A stretch of DNA of 34,514 nt from an uncultured Prevotellaceae bacterium (GTDB taxonomy: Bacteria > Bacteroidota > Bacteroidia > Bacteroidales > Bacteroidaceae): contig CACWSX010000009.1 in the NCBI GenBank assembly GCA_902763615.1, positions 1 through 34,514 of the forward strand. Direction: 5' to 3'. The position numbers were made by a program, and so were the translations under genes. The notes below the pieces were generated by a model. That model was not told where the DNA came from and made no database searches. It saw nothing but the letters and a program-made list of their open reading frames with translations. Each line of letters opens with the position of its first letter. Within the stretch, counting starts at the first letter, position 1. Below, in pieces: positions 25,579 to 33,051 of this stretch.

Positions 25579-26496
25579 ATGCCGTTAAGATTACCAGATA
25601 GATTGCCTGCCATAGATTTGCTGAAGCAGGAAAACATATTTGTAATGGACGATACCCGTGCCCATTCGCAGGATATCCGCCCGTTGCGGATTGTGATTCT
25701 GAATCTGATGCCGTTGAAGATTACTACCGAAACGGATCTGATTCGTCTTCTTTCCAACACGCCCTTGCAGTTGGAAATCAGTTTTATGAAACTGAAGAGT
25801 CATACGCCAAAGAATACTCCCATCGAGCATATGATGATGTTCTACCGCGACTTTGCGGAGATGCGTCAGGAGAAATTCGACGGTATGATCATTACCGGTG
25901 CCCCCGTTGAACAGCTCGATTTTGAGGATGTGAGCTATTGGGACGAGATTACTAATATCTTCGCGTGGGCGCGTACGCACGTAACAAGTACCTTATATAT
26001 ATGTTGGGCTGCTCAGGCGGGACTCTATTATCATTACGGCATTCCAAAGTATCCGTTGCCGATGAAGATGTTCGGTATCTTCTCGCAGAAGCCTTTGGAT
26101 CCGCAACTCCCCATCTTCCGTGGGTTCGACGATGAGTTTATGATGCCTCACAGCCGTCATACAGAGATTCGCCGGGAGGATATCCTTGCCAATCCGGACT
26201 TGCGCTTGATAGCAGAGTCCGACGAGTGCGGAGTTAGTGTCGTCATGGCCCGCGAGGGACGCGAATTCTTCATCACCGGTCATTTGGAGTATGCTCCCAA
26301 CACGCTCGACAATGAATATAAGCGCGATCTGGGTGTTCGCGACGATGTGGCTCTCCCTCGGAATTATTATCGTAATAACGACCCCTCGCAGAAGCCATTG
26401 GTCACTTGGCGCTCTCATGCCAATCTCTTCTATACCAACTGGGTCAACTATTATGTTTATCAGGAGACACCATATAATATTGATGATATCCGGTAG
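25579..26496 (+). CDS. metA: Homoserine O-acyltransferase (probably acetyl-CoA dependent)
   Basis: The enzyme activates homoserine as the first committed step to methionine, in the cytoplasm. The 305-residue length and full collinearity with MetA are clear. Catalytic residues fall at the textbook positions: C142 (ICWAAQAGL), H235 and E237 (ITGHLEY). Position 111 is Glu (TGAPVEQLDFEDV). In this family Glu111 has been linked to acetyl-CoA use and Gly111 to succinyl-CoA use, so O-acetylhomoserine is the likely product despite the usual 'succinyltransferase' label. It follows the phosphatase by 16 bases and its TAG overlaps the next GTG by one base. A transcript shared with the signalling cassette is possible but may be incidental. 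Confidence 0.95.
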   Translation: MPLRLPDRLPAIDLLKQENIFVMDDTRAHSQDIRPLRIVILNLMPLKITTETDLIRLLSNTPLQLEISFMKLKSHTPKNTPIEHMMMFYRDFAEMRQEKFDGMIITGAPVEQLDFEDVSYWDEITNIFAWARTHVTSTLYICWAAQAGLYYHYGIPKYPLPMKMFGIFSQKPLDPQLPIFRGFDDEFMMPHSRHTEIRREDILANPDLRLIAESDECGVSVVMAREGREFFITGHLEYAPNTLDNEYKRDLGVRDDVALPRNYYRNNDPSQKPLVTWRSHANLFYTNWVNYYVYQETPYNIDDIR

Positions 26497-28292
26497 TGAG
26501 AGCATTAGAACTACTTGCCCCAGCCAAGAATCTTGAATATGGTATGGCGGCCATCGATCATGGTGCCGATGCCGTCTATATCGGCGCACCTTGTTTTGGT
26601 GCCCGTGCTGCTGTAGGCAATAGTGTCGATGATATCCGGAAACTCTGCGACTATGCCCATCCCTTTGGTGCAAAGGTCTATGTCACGGTAAACACCATTG
26701 TCTATGATGACGAACTCGATGCCACGCGTCGGCTGCTTCAAGCGTTGTCTGAGGCTGGTGTTGATGCCATTCTGGTACAAGACATGGCTGTGCTTCAGAT
26801 GATGCGCAGCCTGCCGATGGCGGCACATGCCTCTACACAGACCGATAATCGTTCGGTTGAAAAGGTAAAGTGGTTGCATGATATAGGCTTCTCCCGTGTG
26901 GTACTGGCTCGTGAACTCTCTTTGGATGAAATCCGCGAGATTCATAGTCAGGAGCCTGATGTTGAGCTCGAAGTGTTTGTGCATGGGGCACTTTGTGTCA
27001 GCTATTCCGGCCTTTGCTATGCCTCGCAGTATTGTTTCGCACGTAGTGCCAATCGCGGAGCGTGTGCGCAGTTCTGTCGTATGAAATTCTCGCTTCAGGA
27101 TGCGAAGGGTAGGGAAGTGGTACGCGATCGCTACCTGCTCTCGCTGAAAGATATGAACCGCATTGATCATCTTGAGAATCTGGCCGAGGTTGGGGTCTCA
27201 TCCTTTAAGATTGAAGGCCGATTGAAAAACCTCTCTTATGTGAAGAACGTCACAGCGGCCTATAGTCAGCGGCTCAATGCGTTAATCCGACGTCATCCTG
27301 ACTTGTATTGCCGTAGTTCGCAGGGCGTATGTAGCTATACTTTTACGCCCGATTTGAACCGCACCTTCAATCGTGGCTATACCACTTATTTCCTGCATGG
27401 CCGAATACCTGATATCGCCTCGATGGATACCCCTAAGGCGATGGGTGCTTTTGTCGGCATGGTAAAAGAAATCCGTCATGACAGTTTCAACGTGGCGGGT
27501 GTGGCGAGTTTTGCTAATGGTGATGGACTCTGTTTCCTCGATGAAGCGCGTCAGCTGATAGGATTCCGTGCCAATAAGGTTGTTGGCAACCGTATCTACC
27601 CCTATCGCATGCCTCAGGGGCTCAAGCCCGGTACGCGACTCTACCGCAACAACGATCAGGAGTTCGACCGTTTGATGTCGAAGCCGAGTGCCGAGCGTCG
27701 TATCCCCATTTGTATGACCCTTCGTGATGTCGCTGATGGCTTCGAACTGTCGGCCTCGATTCACGATAAGAAATATACTCTTCACTATCCTGCGGCGCTT
27801 CAACAAGCGCAGAAACCGCCTCATGATAACATCATCCGCCAACTGACGAAACTTGGCGATACTATTTATGTTTGTGAAGCGGTGGATATTCCTGCCGGTT
27901 TCAACTACTTTATCCCCAATAGCCTTCTCTCCGACATGCGACGCCAGTTGGTAGAGAAGTTGGTATCACAAAGGGAAGAACCTTTGCAGCTTGATGTGGC
28001 AAAACCGAGCGCTTGCGCTCCTTACGCCTATCCTTACCTCTATAACATCGCAAACCAAATGGCGCGCGATTTCTATGGCGCAAAGGGACTTTCGGCTTAT
28101 GAATTGAAAGGCGGCGATGGACCCATCATGCAATGTCGTCATTGCATTCGTTATGCCCTTGGCTATTGCGTCAAACATGGTGGTCAGCGCCCAGTATGGC
28201 AAGAGCCCCTCTCTCTCATCTTAGGCGACGGACGTCGTTTCACGCTTGAGTTCGATTGCAGGAACTGTCAAATGAATGTCTATGCGTCGTAG
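26496..28292 (+). CDS. Peptidase U32-family protein, RlhA/TrhP-like RNA hydroxylation factor
   Basis: U32 proteins were first called collagenase-like peptidases. Characterised bacterial members RlhA and TrhP are now linked to hydroxylation of 23S rRNA and tRNA wobble uridine respectively. The N-terminal barrel starts ELLAPAKNLEYGMAAIDHGA. The family signature is FVHGALCVSYSGLCYASQYC (161-180) followed by RGACAQFCR, with C167, C174, C190 and C194 as candidate iron-sulfur ligands. The C-terminal part has further cysteines (MQCRHCIRYALGYC, FDCRNCQ). At 598 residues it is closer in length to RlhA than to the shorter TrhP, but the exact RNA target is uncertain. The GTG start overlaps the metA stop by one base (TAGTG). 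The next gene starts inside its last 17 bases. Confidence 0.9.
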   Translation: MRALELLAPAKNLEYGMAAIDHGADAVYIGAPCFGARAAVGNSVDDIRKLCDYAHPFGAKVYVTVNTIVYDDELDATRRLLQALSEAGVDAILVQDMAVLQMMRSLPMAAHASTQTDNRSVEKVKWLHDIGFSRVVLARELSLDEIREIHSQEPDVELEVFVHGALCVSYSGLCYASQYCFARSANRGACAQFCRMKFSLQDAKGREVVRDRYLLSLKDMNRIDHLENLAEVGVSSFKIEGRLKNLSYVKNVTAAYSQRLNALIRRHPDLYCRSSQGVCSYTFTPDLNRTFNRGYTTYFLHGRIPDIASMDTPKAMGAFVGMVKEIRHDSFNVAGVASFANGDGLCFLDEARQLIGFRANKVVGNRIYPYRMPQGLKPGTRLYRNNDQEFDRLMSKPSAERRIPICMTLRDVADGFELSASIHDKKYTLHYPAALQQAQKPPHDNIIRQLTKLGDTIYVCEAVDIPAGFNYFIPNSLLSDMRRQLVEKLVSQREEPLQLDVAKPSACAPYAYPYLYNIANQMARDFYGAKGLSAYELKGGDGPIMQCRHCIRYALGYCVKHGGQRPVWQEPLSLILGDGRRFTLEFDCRNCQMNVYAS

Positions 28293-29238
28293 CCTCTTCA
28301 CCATCCTCTGCATGCTCCTGCTCTGCGGTTGTTACAACCAGGGCCCGATCACGCCTGATGCCTGGAATCTTACCGAGCAGCAACTCGACTCCATATCCTT
28401 CTACACCACCCATCACTATACGCAGGGCTACAATTTTGTTGTCAGTCGCGACTCGCTTAAGATTCTTGAACAGCAGAACGAAATGATGCCTGTGCCTGAT
28501 ATTCTTACAGCAGAAATCACGGCAGGCGATGAGACCATGCCGATGCTCTCGTTGGTGGATTCCATCACGCTTCGAAGACATGATCATCTCGTGGTGGCTG
28601 ATATCCACACTGTGCCTTCGGATTCCATCGATAGCGTATGGGTGAAGGTGGCGCGCGACCAGCTCACTTTTGGTTGGGTGCGAGAGTCAGAACTTCTGGC
28701 AGCGGTGTCACCCGACGACCCCATCAGTCAGTTCATCGATTTCTTCTCTGATTCCCATCTGCTGATCTTCCTTGCTTTCTGTGTCCTCGTCGGTGGTGCC
28801 TATGGGGTAAGCCATCTGCTGCGCAAGGGGGCAAAGATCGTACATTTCAACGATATCCCCTCGTTTTATCCCACGTTGCTCTGTCTGTTGGTGGCAGCAT
28901 CGGCGGTGCTTTACAGTAGCATCCAACTCTTTGCGCCTGAGATGTGGCGGCATTTCTATTACCACCCATCACTCAATCCCTTTGCGCTGCCTTGGCACCT
29001 CGGATTGTTTGTTATATTTGTGTGGACGCTTCTGATTGTGGCTATTGCTACTGTCGATGATGTCCGCCATCATTTACCCTTGGGCGAGTCCATTCTTTAT
29101 TTGGGCGGATTAGCGGCTGTCTGTGCCGTCGATTATGTCGTTTTCAGTATCACCACCTTATATTATATGGGCTATCCGCTGCTGATTGCCTATATCGTTT
29201 TCGCCATTCATCGCCTTTTACTGCAAAAATCCTTATAA
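28276..29238 (+). CDS. Lipoprotein with five predicted membrane helices, function unknown
   Basis: The 320-residue protein begins with a lipoprotein signal (MRRSLFTILCMLLLCGC, lipid cysteine at residue 19 from the first ATG). A periplasmic region of about 130 residues follows, including VADIHTVPSDSIDSVWVKV and TFGWVRESELL, which look like an SH3-type beta segment. About five hydrophobic helices then follow: near 155-175 (IFLAFCVLVGGAYGV), 195-217, 237-255, 268-290 and 297-315. I do not recognise a family with a defined role. The start overlaps the U32 gene by 17 bases. The ATG at 28282 would shorten the overlap and is an equally good start. It closes the run of genes beginning at 17004, and the next gene has its own promoter inside the 3' junction. 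Confidence 0.8.
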   Translation: MSMRRSLFTILCMLLLCGCYNQGPITPDAWNLTEQQLDSISFYTTHHYTQGYNFVVSRDSLKILEQQNEMMPVPDILTAEITAGDETMPMLSLVDSITLRRHDHLVVADIHTVPSDSIDSVWVKVARDQLTFGWVRESELLAAVSPDDPISQFIDFFSDSHLLIFLAFCVLVGGAYGVSHLLRKGAKIVHFNDIPSFYPTLLCLLVAASAVLYSSIQLFAPEMWRHFYYHPSLNPFALPWHLGLFVIFVWTLLIVAIATVDDVRHHLPLGESILYLGGLAAVCAVDYVVFSITTLYYMGYPLLIAYIVFAIHRLLLQKSL

Positions 29239-29245
29239 ATGAGGA

Positions 29246-29276
29246 TTGCACGAGTCGGGAGAAATGTGTACCTTTG
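29246..29276 (+). promoter_or_regulatory. Promoter of the TonB-dependent receptor gene
   Basis: TTG at 29246-29248 and TACCTTTG at 29269-29276 are 20 bases apart, a good Bacteroidetes promoter. It begins 8 bases after the previous stop codon and ends 25 bases before the first ATG of the receptor. Confidence 0.65.
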
Positions 29277-29301
29277 CACCCGATTTGAAAAAGCGAAAAG
29301 A

Positions 29302-31839
29302 ATGATGAGAAAAACATGTTTTGTGCTCTTAGCACTCATTTGTCAGGCGGTTGTTATGGCAACCCCGCTTGACGACCTTACCAACGAGGCCTTGACCGAT
29401 ACGAGCAAAGTTGTTGATTTAGATGAAGTGGTTGTGGTGGCGCAGCCGAAGGAACAGGTTCGTCTGCGTCTGCAGCCCGTGAGTAGTAATGTCTTTGGCA
29501 GCGAACAGCTCCAGCAGTTGAATGTCCGCGACCTGAGTCAGTTGTCGCAGTATGTACCGTCGTTCGTGATGCCGGCCTATGGCTCGCGCCTCACCTCGTC
29601 GATGTATGTGCGTGGCATTGGCTCGCGTGTCAACAGTCCCGCCGTCGGCCTCTATTACGACAATATCCCCTTGATGTCGAAAGCAGCCTTTAATAACCAT
29701 TTCTATATGCTCGACCGTGTGGATATCCTGCGTGGTCCCCAGGGCTCGCTCTATGGCCAGAATACTGAGGGCGGACTGGTGCGTATCTATTCCAAAGACC
29801 CGATGCGCTATCAGGGCACCGACATCCGTCTGGGCATCGGCAATGGCCTTTATCGCAATGTCGAGGTGGCCCATCACCATCGTCCCAGCGACAAGCTCGC
29901 CTTCACGGTAGCTGGCTTCTATAACGGTCTGAAGGGTTTTATCAACAATCAGAACTTCGATGACAAGAATGACAAGAGCCTTGAGGCTGGTGGCAAGTTG
30001 CGCATGATCTTCCAACCCTCGCAGCAGCTGAAGTTCGATTGGACGGCCGACTATCAGTGGGTTAGTCAGAATGGTTTCGGCTATGGCGAGTTCGGTACGA
30101 GTTGGTATGACACAGGTTTTCCTGGTTCAGCACCATTGTCGACTGTATTCACGGATGTGCAGGATCCTGCGACAACGATTATGAATGGCTACAAGCGCAA
30201 TATGTTCAACACAGGTCTGAGCATCAGCTATGATATCGACAACCTCCTCTTCACCTCGACCACCAGCTACCAGTTCCTGCAAGACCGCATGCAGATGGAT
30301 CAGGACTATATGACGCCCGACTATTTGCAATTGGAGCAGCGTCAGAAGATGAACGCCTTTACCCAGGAATTTGTGCTCCGTTCGCACGACAAGCGCAACT
30401 GGCAGCACGCCAGCGGACTATTCGGCTCCTATCAGTGGTTGCGTACCGATGCACCTGTCTATTTCGGCGATGCCATCACGGGGCCTATCAGCAATGCCAT
30501 CACCAATGCCATGCGGGGCGCTATGCAACAGTCGATGTATCCGCGCATGTATCAGCAGATGTACGACCAGATGCTCCAACAGATGATGTCTCAGGGCATG
30601 CCCGAAGCCGTCGCTCAGGCTTCTGCCGCGAAGGCTGCCGAGGCTGCTGCCCAAAAGGCTGTTGACGCTGCCATTAGCGGCGTGTCCATGTCGGCAGAGA
30701 TGGCCGTACCCGAGACGTTCAAGACACCCTCGATGACCTTTGCTGCCTTCCACGAGTCGAACTTCCTCTTGGGCGATCACTTCAAACTCACCCTTGGTCT
30801 GCGATTCAATGTCGACAAGGTGAAAATCGAGTACGACGCCCTCGCTTATATGAACATGACGGGCGGCACCGCTGAGCGTCAGGCCACCTATCACCTTACC
30901 TCGCATGTTGCCGACAGCCGTCAGAAGACCTATACCCAGCTGTTGCCGAAAATCGGTCTCACCTATAGCTTCGACGGGAACATCGGCAATGTCTATGCCC
31001 TCGTTTCGAAAGGCTATCGTGCTGGTGGCTACAACATCCAGATGTTCTCCGACGTGCTCCAGACCGAACTCAATGCCCATCAGCAGGATGCCATGCGTGG
31101 CGATTACGATGTAGAACATACCACGCAAGACTTTGATAATATTGAGGAAACCATCGCCTATAAGCCCGAGGAGTCGTGGAACTACGAAGTAGGAACCCAT
31201 CTCAACCTCTTCGACTCACAGCTGCACTTCGACCTTGCCATTTTCTACATGCAGATCCGCCACCAGCAGCTCTCGCAGATGATTCCGGGTTCCAACTATG
31301 GCCGTATGATGGTCAATGCCGGCAAGAGCCATTCCTGCGGACTGGAAACGACACTTCGCGGAAGGTTCCTCGACAATGCGCTCGATTGGGGACTTACCTA
31401 TAGCTTCACCAATGCCAAGTTCGACGACTACGAGACTCTTAATCTGACAGGCTGGACTCCAAAGGGTCCTAATGATGATTCCTATCTGGAAGTGCAGAGG
31501 GATTACAACGACAAATATGTGCCTTTCGTGCCGCAGCATACATTCAGCGCGATGGCCGACTATCACATCGGTCGCTTCACCATCGGCGCCAATGTCGCAG
31601 GTCAGGGTAAGACCTGGTGGGATGAGGCCAACACCTATTTCCAGAAGCTTTACGCAACCCTCGGCGCTCATGCCGACTATGATTTCGGACCCGTCATCAT
31701 TTCACTCTGGGGCCGCAACCTCACGGCTACGAAGTATAACACTTTCGCCGTTCAGAGCTCAGCCGCTGGCGGAACCCGCTATTTCGCCCAGCGCGCCAAT
31801 CCGCTGCAGTTCGGTCTCGACGTGAACATACATTTGTAA
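29302..31839 (+). CDS. TonB-dependent outer-membrane receptor with Met-rich loop insert
   Basis: This is an outer-membrane beta-barrel that imports a ligand using TonB energy. The start is ATG 29302 (or 29305), giving MRKTCFVLLALICQAVVMA as a signal peptide. The frame extends upstream to 29239, but that part carries the promoter. A TonB-box-like DEVVVVA precedes the plug domain, which has MYVRGIGSRV, VGLYYDNIPL and RVDILRGPQGSLYGQNTEGG. The C-terminal barrel follows, with receptor-type strands up to FGLDVNIHL. It lacks the N-terminal carboxypeptidase-regulatory-like domain of SusC proteins and has no SusD partner, so it resembles siderophore or metal/vitamin receptors. An insert at about residues 395-470 is rich in Met, Gln and Ala (MYQQMYDQMLQQMMSQGM, then AAKAAEAAAQKAV) and lies in an apparent external loop. 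The substrate is unknown. Confidence 0.93.
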   Translation: MMRKTCFVLLALICQAVVMATPLDDLTNEALTDTSKVVDLDEVVVVAQPKEQVRLRLQPVSSNVFGSEQLQQLNVRDLSQLSQYVPSFVMPAYGSRLTSSMYVRGIGSRVNSPAVGLYYDNIPLMSKAAFNNHFYMLDRVDILRGPQGSLYGQNTEGGLVRIYSKDPMRYQGTDIRLGIGNGLYRNVEVAHHHRPSDKLAFTVAGFYNGLKGFINNQNFDDKNDKSLEAGGKLRMIFQPSQQLKFDWTADYQWVSQNGFGYGEFGTSWYDTGFPGSAPLSTVFTDVQDPATTIMNGYKRNMFNTGLSISYDIDNLLFTSTTSYQFLQDRMQMDQDYMTPDYLQLEQRQKMNAFTQEFVLRSHDKRNWQHASGLFGSYQWLRTDAPVYFGDAITGPISNAITNAMRGAMQQSMYPRMYQQMYDQMLQQMMSQGMPEAVAQASAAKAAEAAAQKAVDAAISGVSMSAEMAVPETFKTPSMTFAAFHESNFLLGDHFKLTLGLRFNVDKVKIEYDALAYMNMTGGTAERQATYHLTSHVADSRQKTYTQLLPKIGLTYSFDGNIGNVYALVSKGYRAGGYNIQMFSDVLQTELNAHQQDAMRGDYDVEHTTQDFDNIEETIAYKPEESWNYEVGTHLNLFDSQLHFDLAIFYMQIRHQQLSQMIPGSNYGRMMVNAGKSHSCGLETTLRGRFLDNALDWGLTYSFTNAKFDDYETLNLTGWTPKGPNDDSYLEVQRDYNDKYVPFVPQHTFSAMADYHIGRFTIGANVAGQGKTWWDEANTYFQKLYATLGAHADYDFGPVIISLWGRNLTATKYNTFAVQSSAAGGTRYFAQRANPLQFGLDVNIHL

Positions 31840-31863
31840 TACCTTGTCCCAATCAATAGTACC

Positions 31864-33051
31864 TTAACCATTTATCATGGCTGGCTCCGTGAGGATGCCA
31901 GCCATATTTATGCCTAATTTCTCCAATAGGGTAGTGAGCGCTATAGGTTCTTCGATAGTGGCGATACGCACCATGATGGTGGGATAGCAGAGACCGGTGG
32001 CATCGTCGCGGACAACGTCCATAAAGAGATCGCCCATAGGTGCGGTCTGGAGCAGAAGCGACAACTTCAGATTATCGTTGAAATCTGCGACCAGTTGCTG
32101 ACATTCTTCCTCAGAAGTACCCTCCTTCATGTATTTGGCAATCTTGGCCCCATCCACCACAAGGTAGTTCACGTTGTTCGCGTGGCCGTTGAACACGAAG
32201 AGTCCTTCCTTGGCCTCAATGGTGAAGTCGGCCTCTACGGTCACGTCGTGCTTGATTAGCTTGAGGATGTCGGCATCGTCGGTCAGCATGGTGTTCATCA
32301 CCAGGAGCGGCGATTCACTTTCTGACTTGCCATAGGAGAGCACCACGCTCCGCTCATGGGTATGCAACTGCCTGTAGTCGAGGGTGACCACATAATCGTG
32401 ATAGAGCAGTTCACCGCTGAAGCTGTTACCACGAATGAGCAGCGGCAACCATACGGGACGGTTTCTCTCGGTATTCGAAATCAGGCGCAGCACCAGTTCG
32501 TCACCCTTGTAGATATAGAACTGGCTCGAGCCTGTGATATAGAAATTCCAGCGATAGATAGAGATGTCCTTTTCCATCTCTGCCGATATGTGGTATTGCT
32601 GGCCGTTGTGAGCTATATAGCTGATTTCCCCCCGACCGTCTGCCTTCAGTCCGAACCACGACGAACTGCTCTCGCCGTTTTCCTTGAGGATGGTCGACAG
32701 GTCGTAGGCCAGTTCGAGGGCCGCGTTAAAGTCATTATACGTGAACCGACGCCCCAGCGCCAGCCCCTTTTCTTCGTCACCCTTGAGCAGCGTGAGGAGC
32801 GTGGAGAGTTTTACTTCGAATTCAGAATCTTCGCTATCGCCTCTCGTCTTGCTGTTGATAACCTCTGCCAGCGGATTCAGGTCTTTGAAGTCGAGACCTT
32901 CCATATCCTCATTCAGGTCGTTGGCCACAGTCTCCAACGGACTGAGAGGCGTCACTTTCTGAGACTCCAGATTCTCGTCGTCAGAACTACACGCACCTAA
33001 CAGGAGTGCGCCGGATATGGCCATCATGGCCCAAAAACATCTCTTTTTCAT
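31864..33051 (-). CDS. Lipoprotein of unknown function
   Basis: The 395-residue protein starts MKKRCFWAMMAISGALLLGAC, a type II signal with lipobox LGAC, followed by SSDDEN, an acidic stretch compatible with surface export in Bacteroidetes. The mature protein contains an Asp/Glu-rich segment (DLNEDMEGLDFKDLNPLAEV), then a mixed region with many short strands (YHISAEMEKDISIYRWNFYI and following), and ends TEPAMING. No catalytic motif or named domain is recognised. The ATG at 33051 overlaps the upstream hydrolase stop as ATGA, indicating translational coupling. A TTG three codons earlier is a less likely start. Its only contextual clue is the co-expressed esterase-like protein. Confidence 0.8.
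   Translation of the reverse strand: MKKRCFWAMMAISGALLLGACSSDDENLESQKVTPLSPLETVANDLNEDMEGLDFKDLNPLAEVINSKTRGDSEDSEFEVKLSTLLTLLKGDEEKGLALGRRFTYNDFNAALELAYDLSTILKENGESSSSWFGLKADGRGEISYIAHNGQQYHISAEMEKDISIYRWNFYITGSSQFYIYKGDELVLRLISNTERNRPVWLPLLIRGNSFSGELLYHDYVVTLDYRQLHTHERSVVLSYGKSESESPLLVMNTMLTDDADILKLIKHDVTVEADFTIEAKEGLFVFNGHANNVNYLVVDGAKIAKYMKEGTSEEECQQLVADFNDNLKLSLLLQTAPMGDLFMDVVRDDATGLCYPTIMVRIATIEEPIALTTLLEKLGINMAGILTEPAMING
31877..31905. terminator. Inverted repeat at 3' end of convergent genes
   Basis: A 9-bp perfect stem (atggctggc / gccagccat) with an inner TCC/GGA pairing lies 38 bases after the receptor stop, inside the last codons of the convergent lipoprotein gene. T-rich sequence follows on the plus strand only loosely. 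It is a possible terminator for the receptor gene. Confidence 0.4.

Noticed and set aside
30505-30670. Assembly error or frameshift creating the Met-rich stretch of the receptor
   Set aside because: The reading frame is continuous, receptor strands resume in frame after it and codon use is similar to the rest of the gene.
30418-31200. Long minus-strand open frame of 260 codons inside the TonB-dependent receptor gene
   Set aside because: It lies fully antisense to a clearly coding gene, has no recognisable domain and reflects the codon bias of the real strand. The same applies to antisense frames at 26511-27170, 25993-26673 and 14903-15670.
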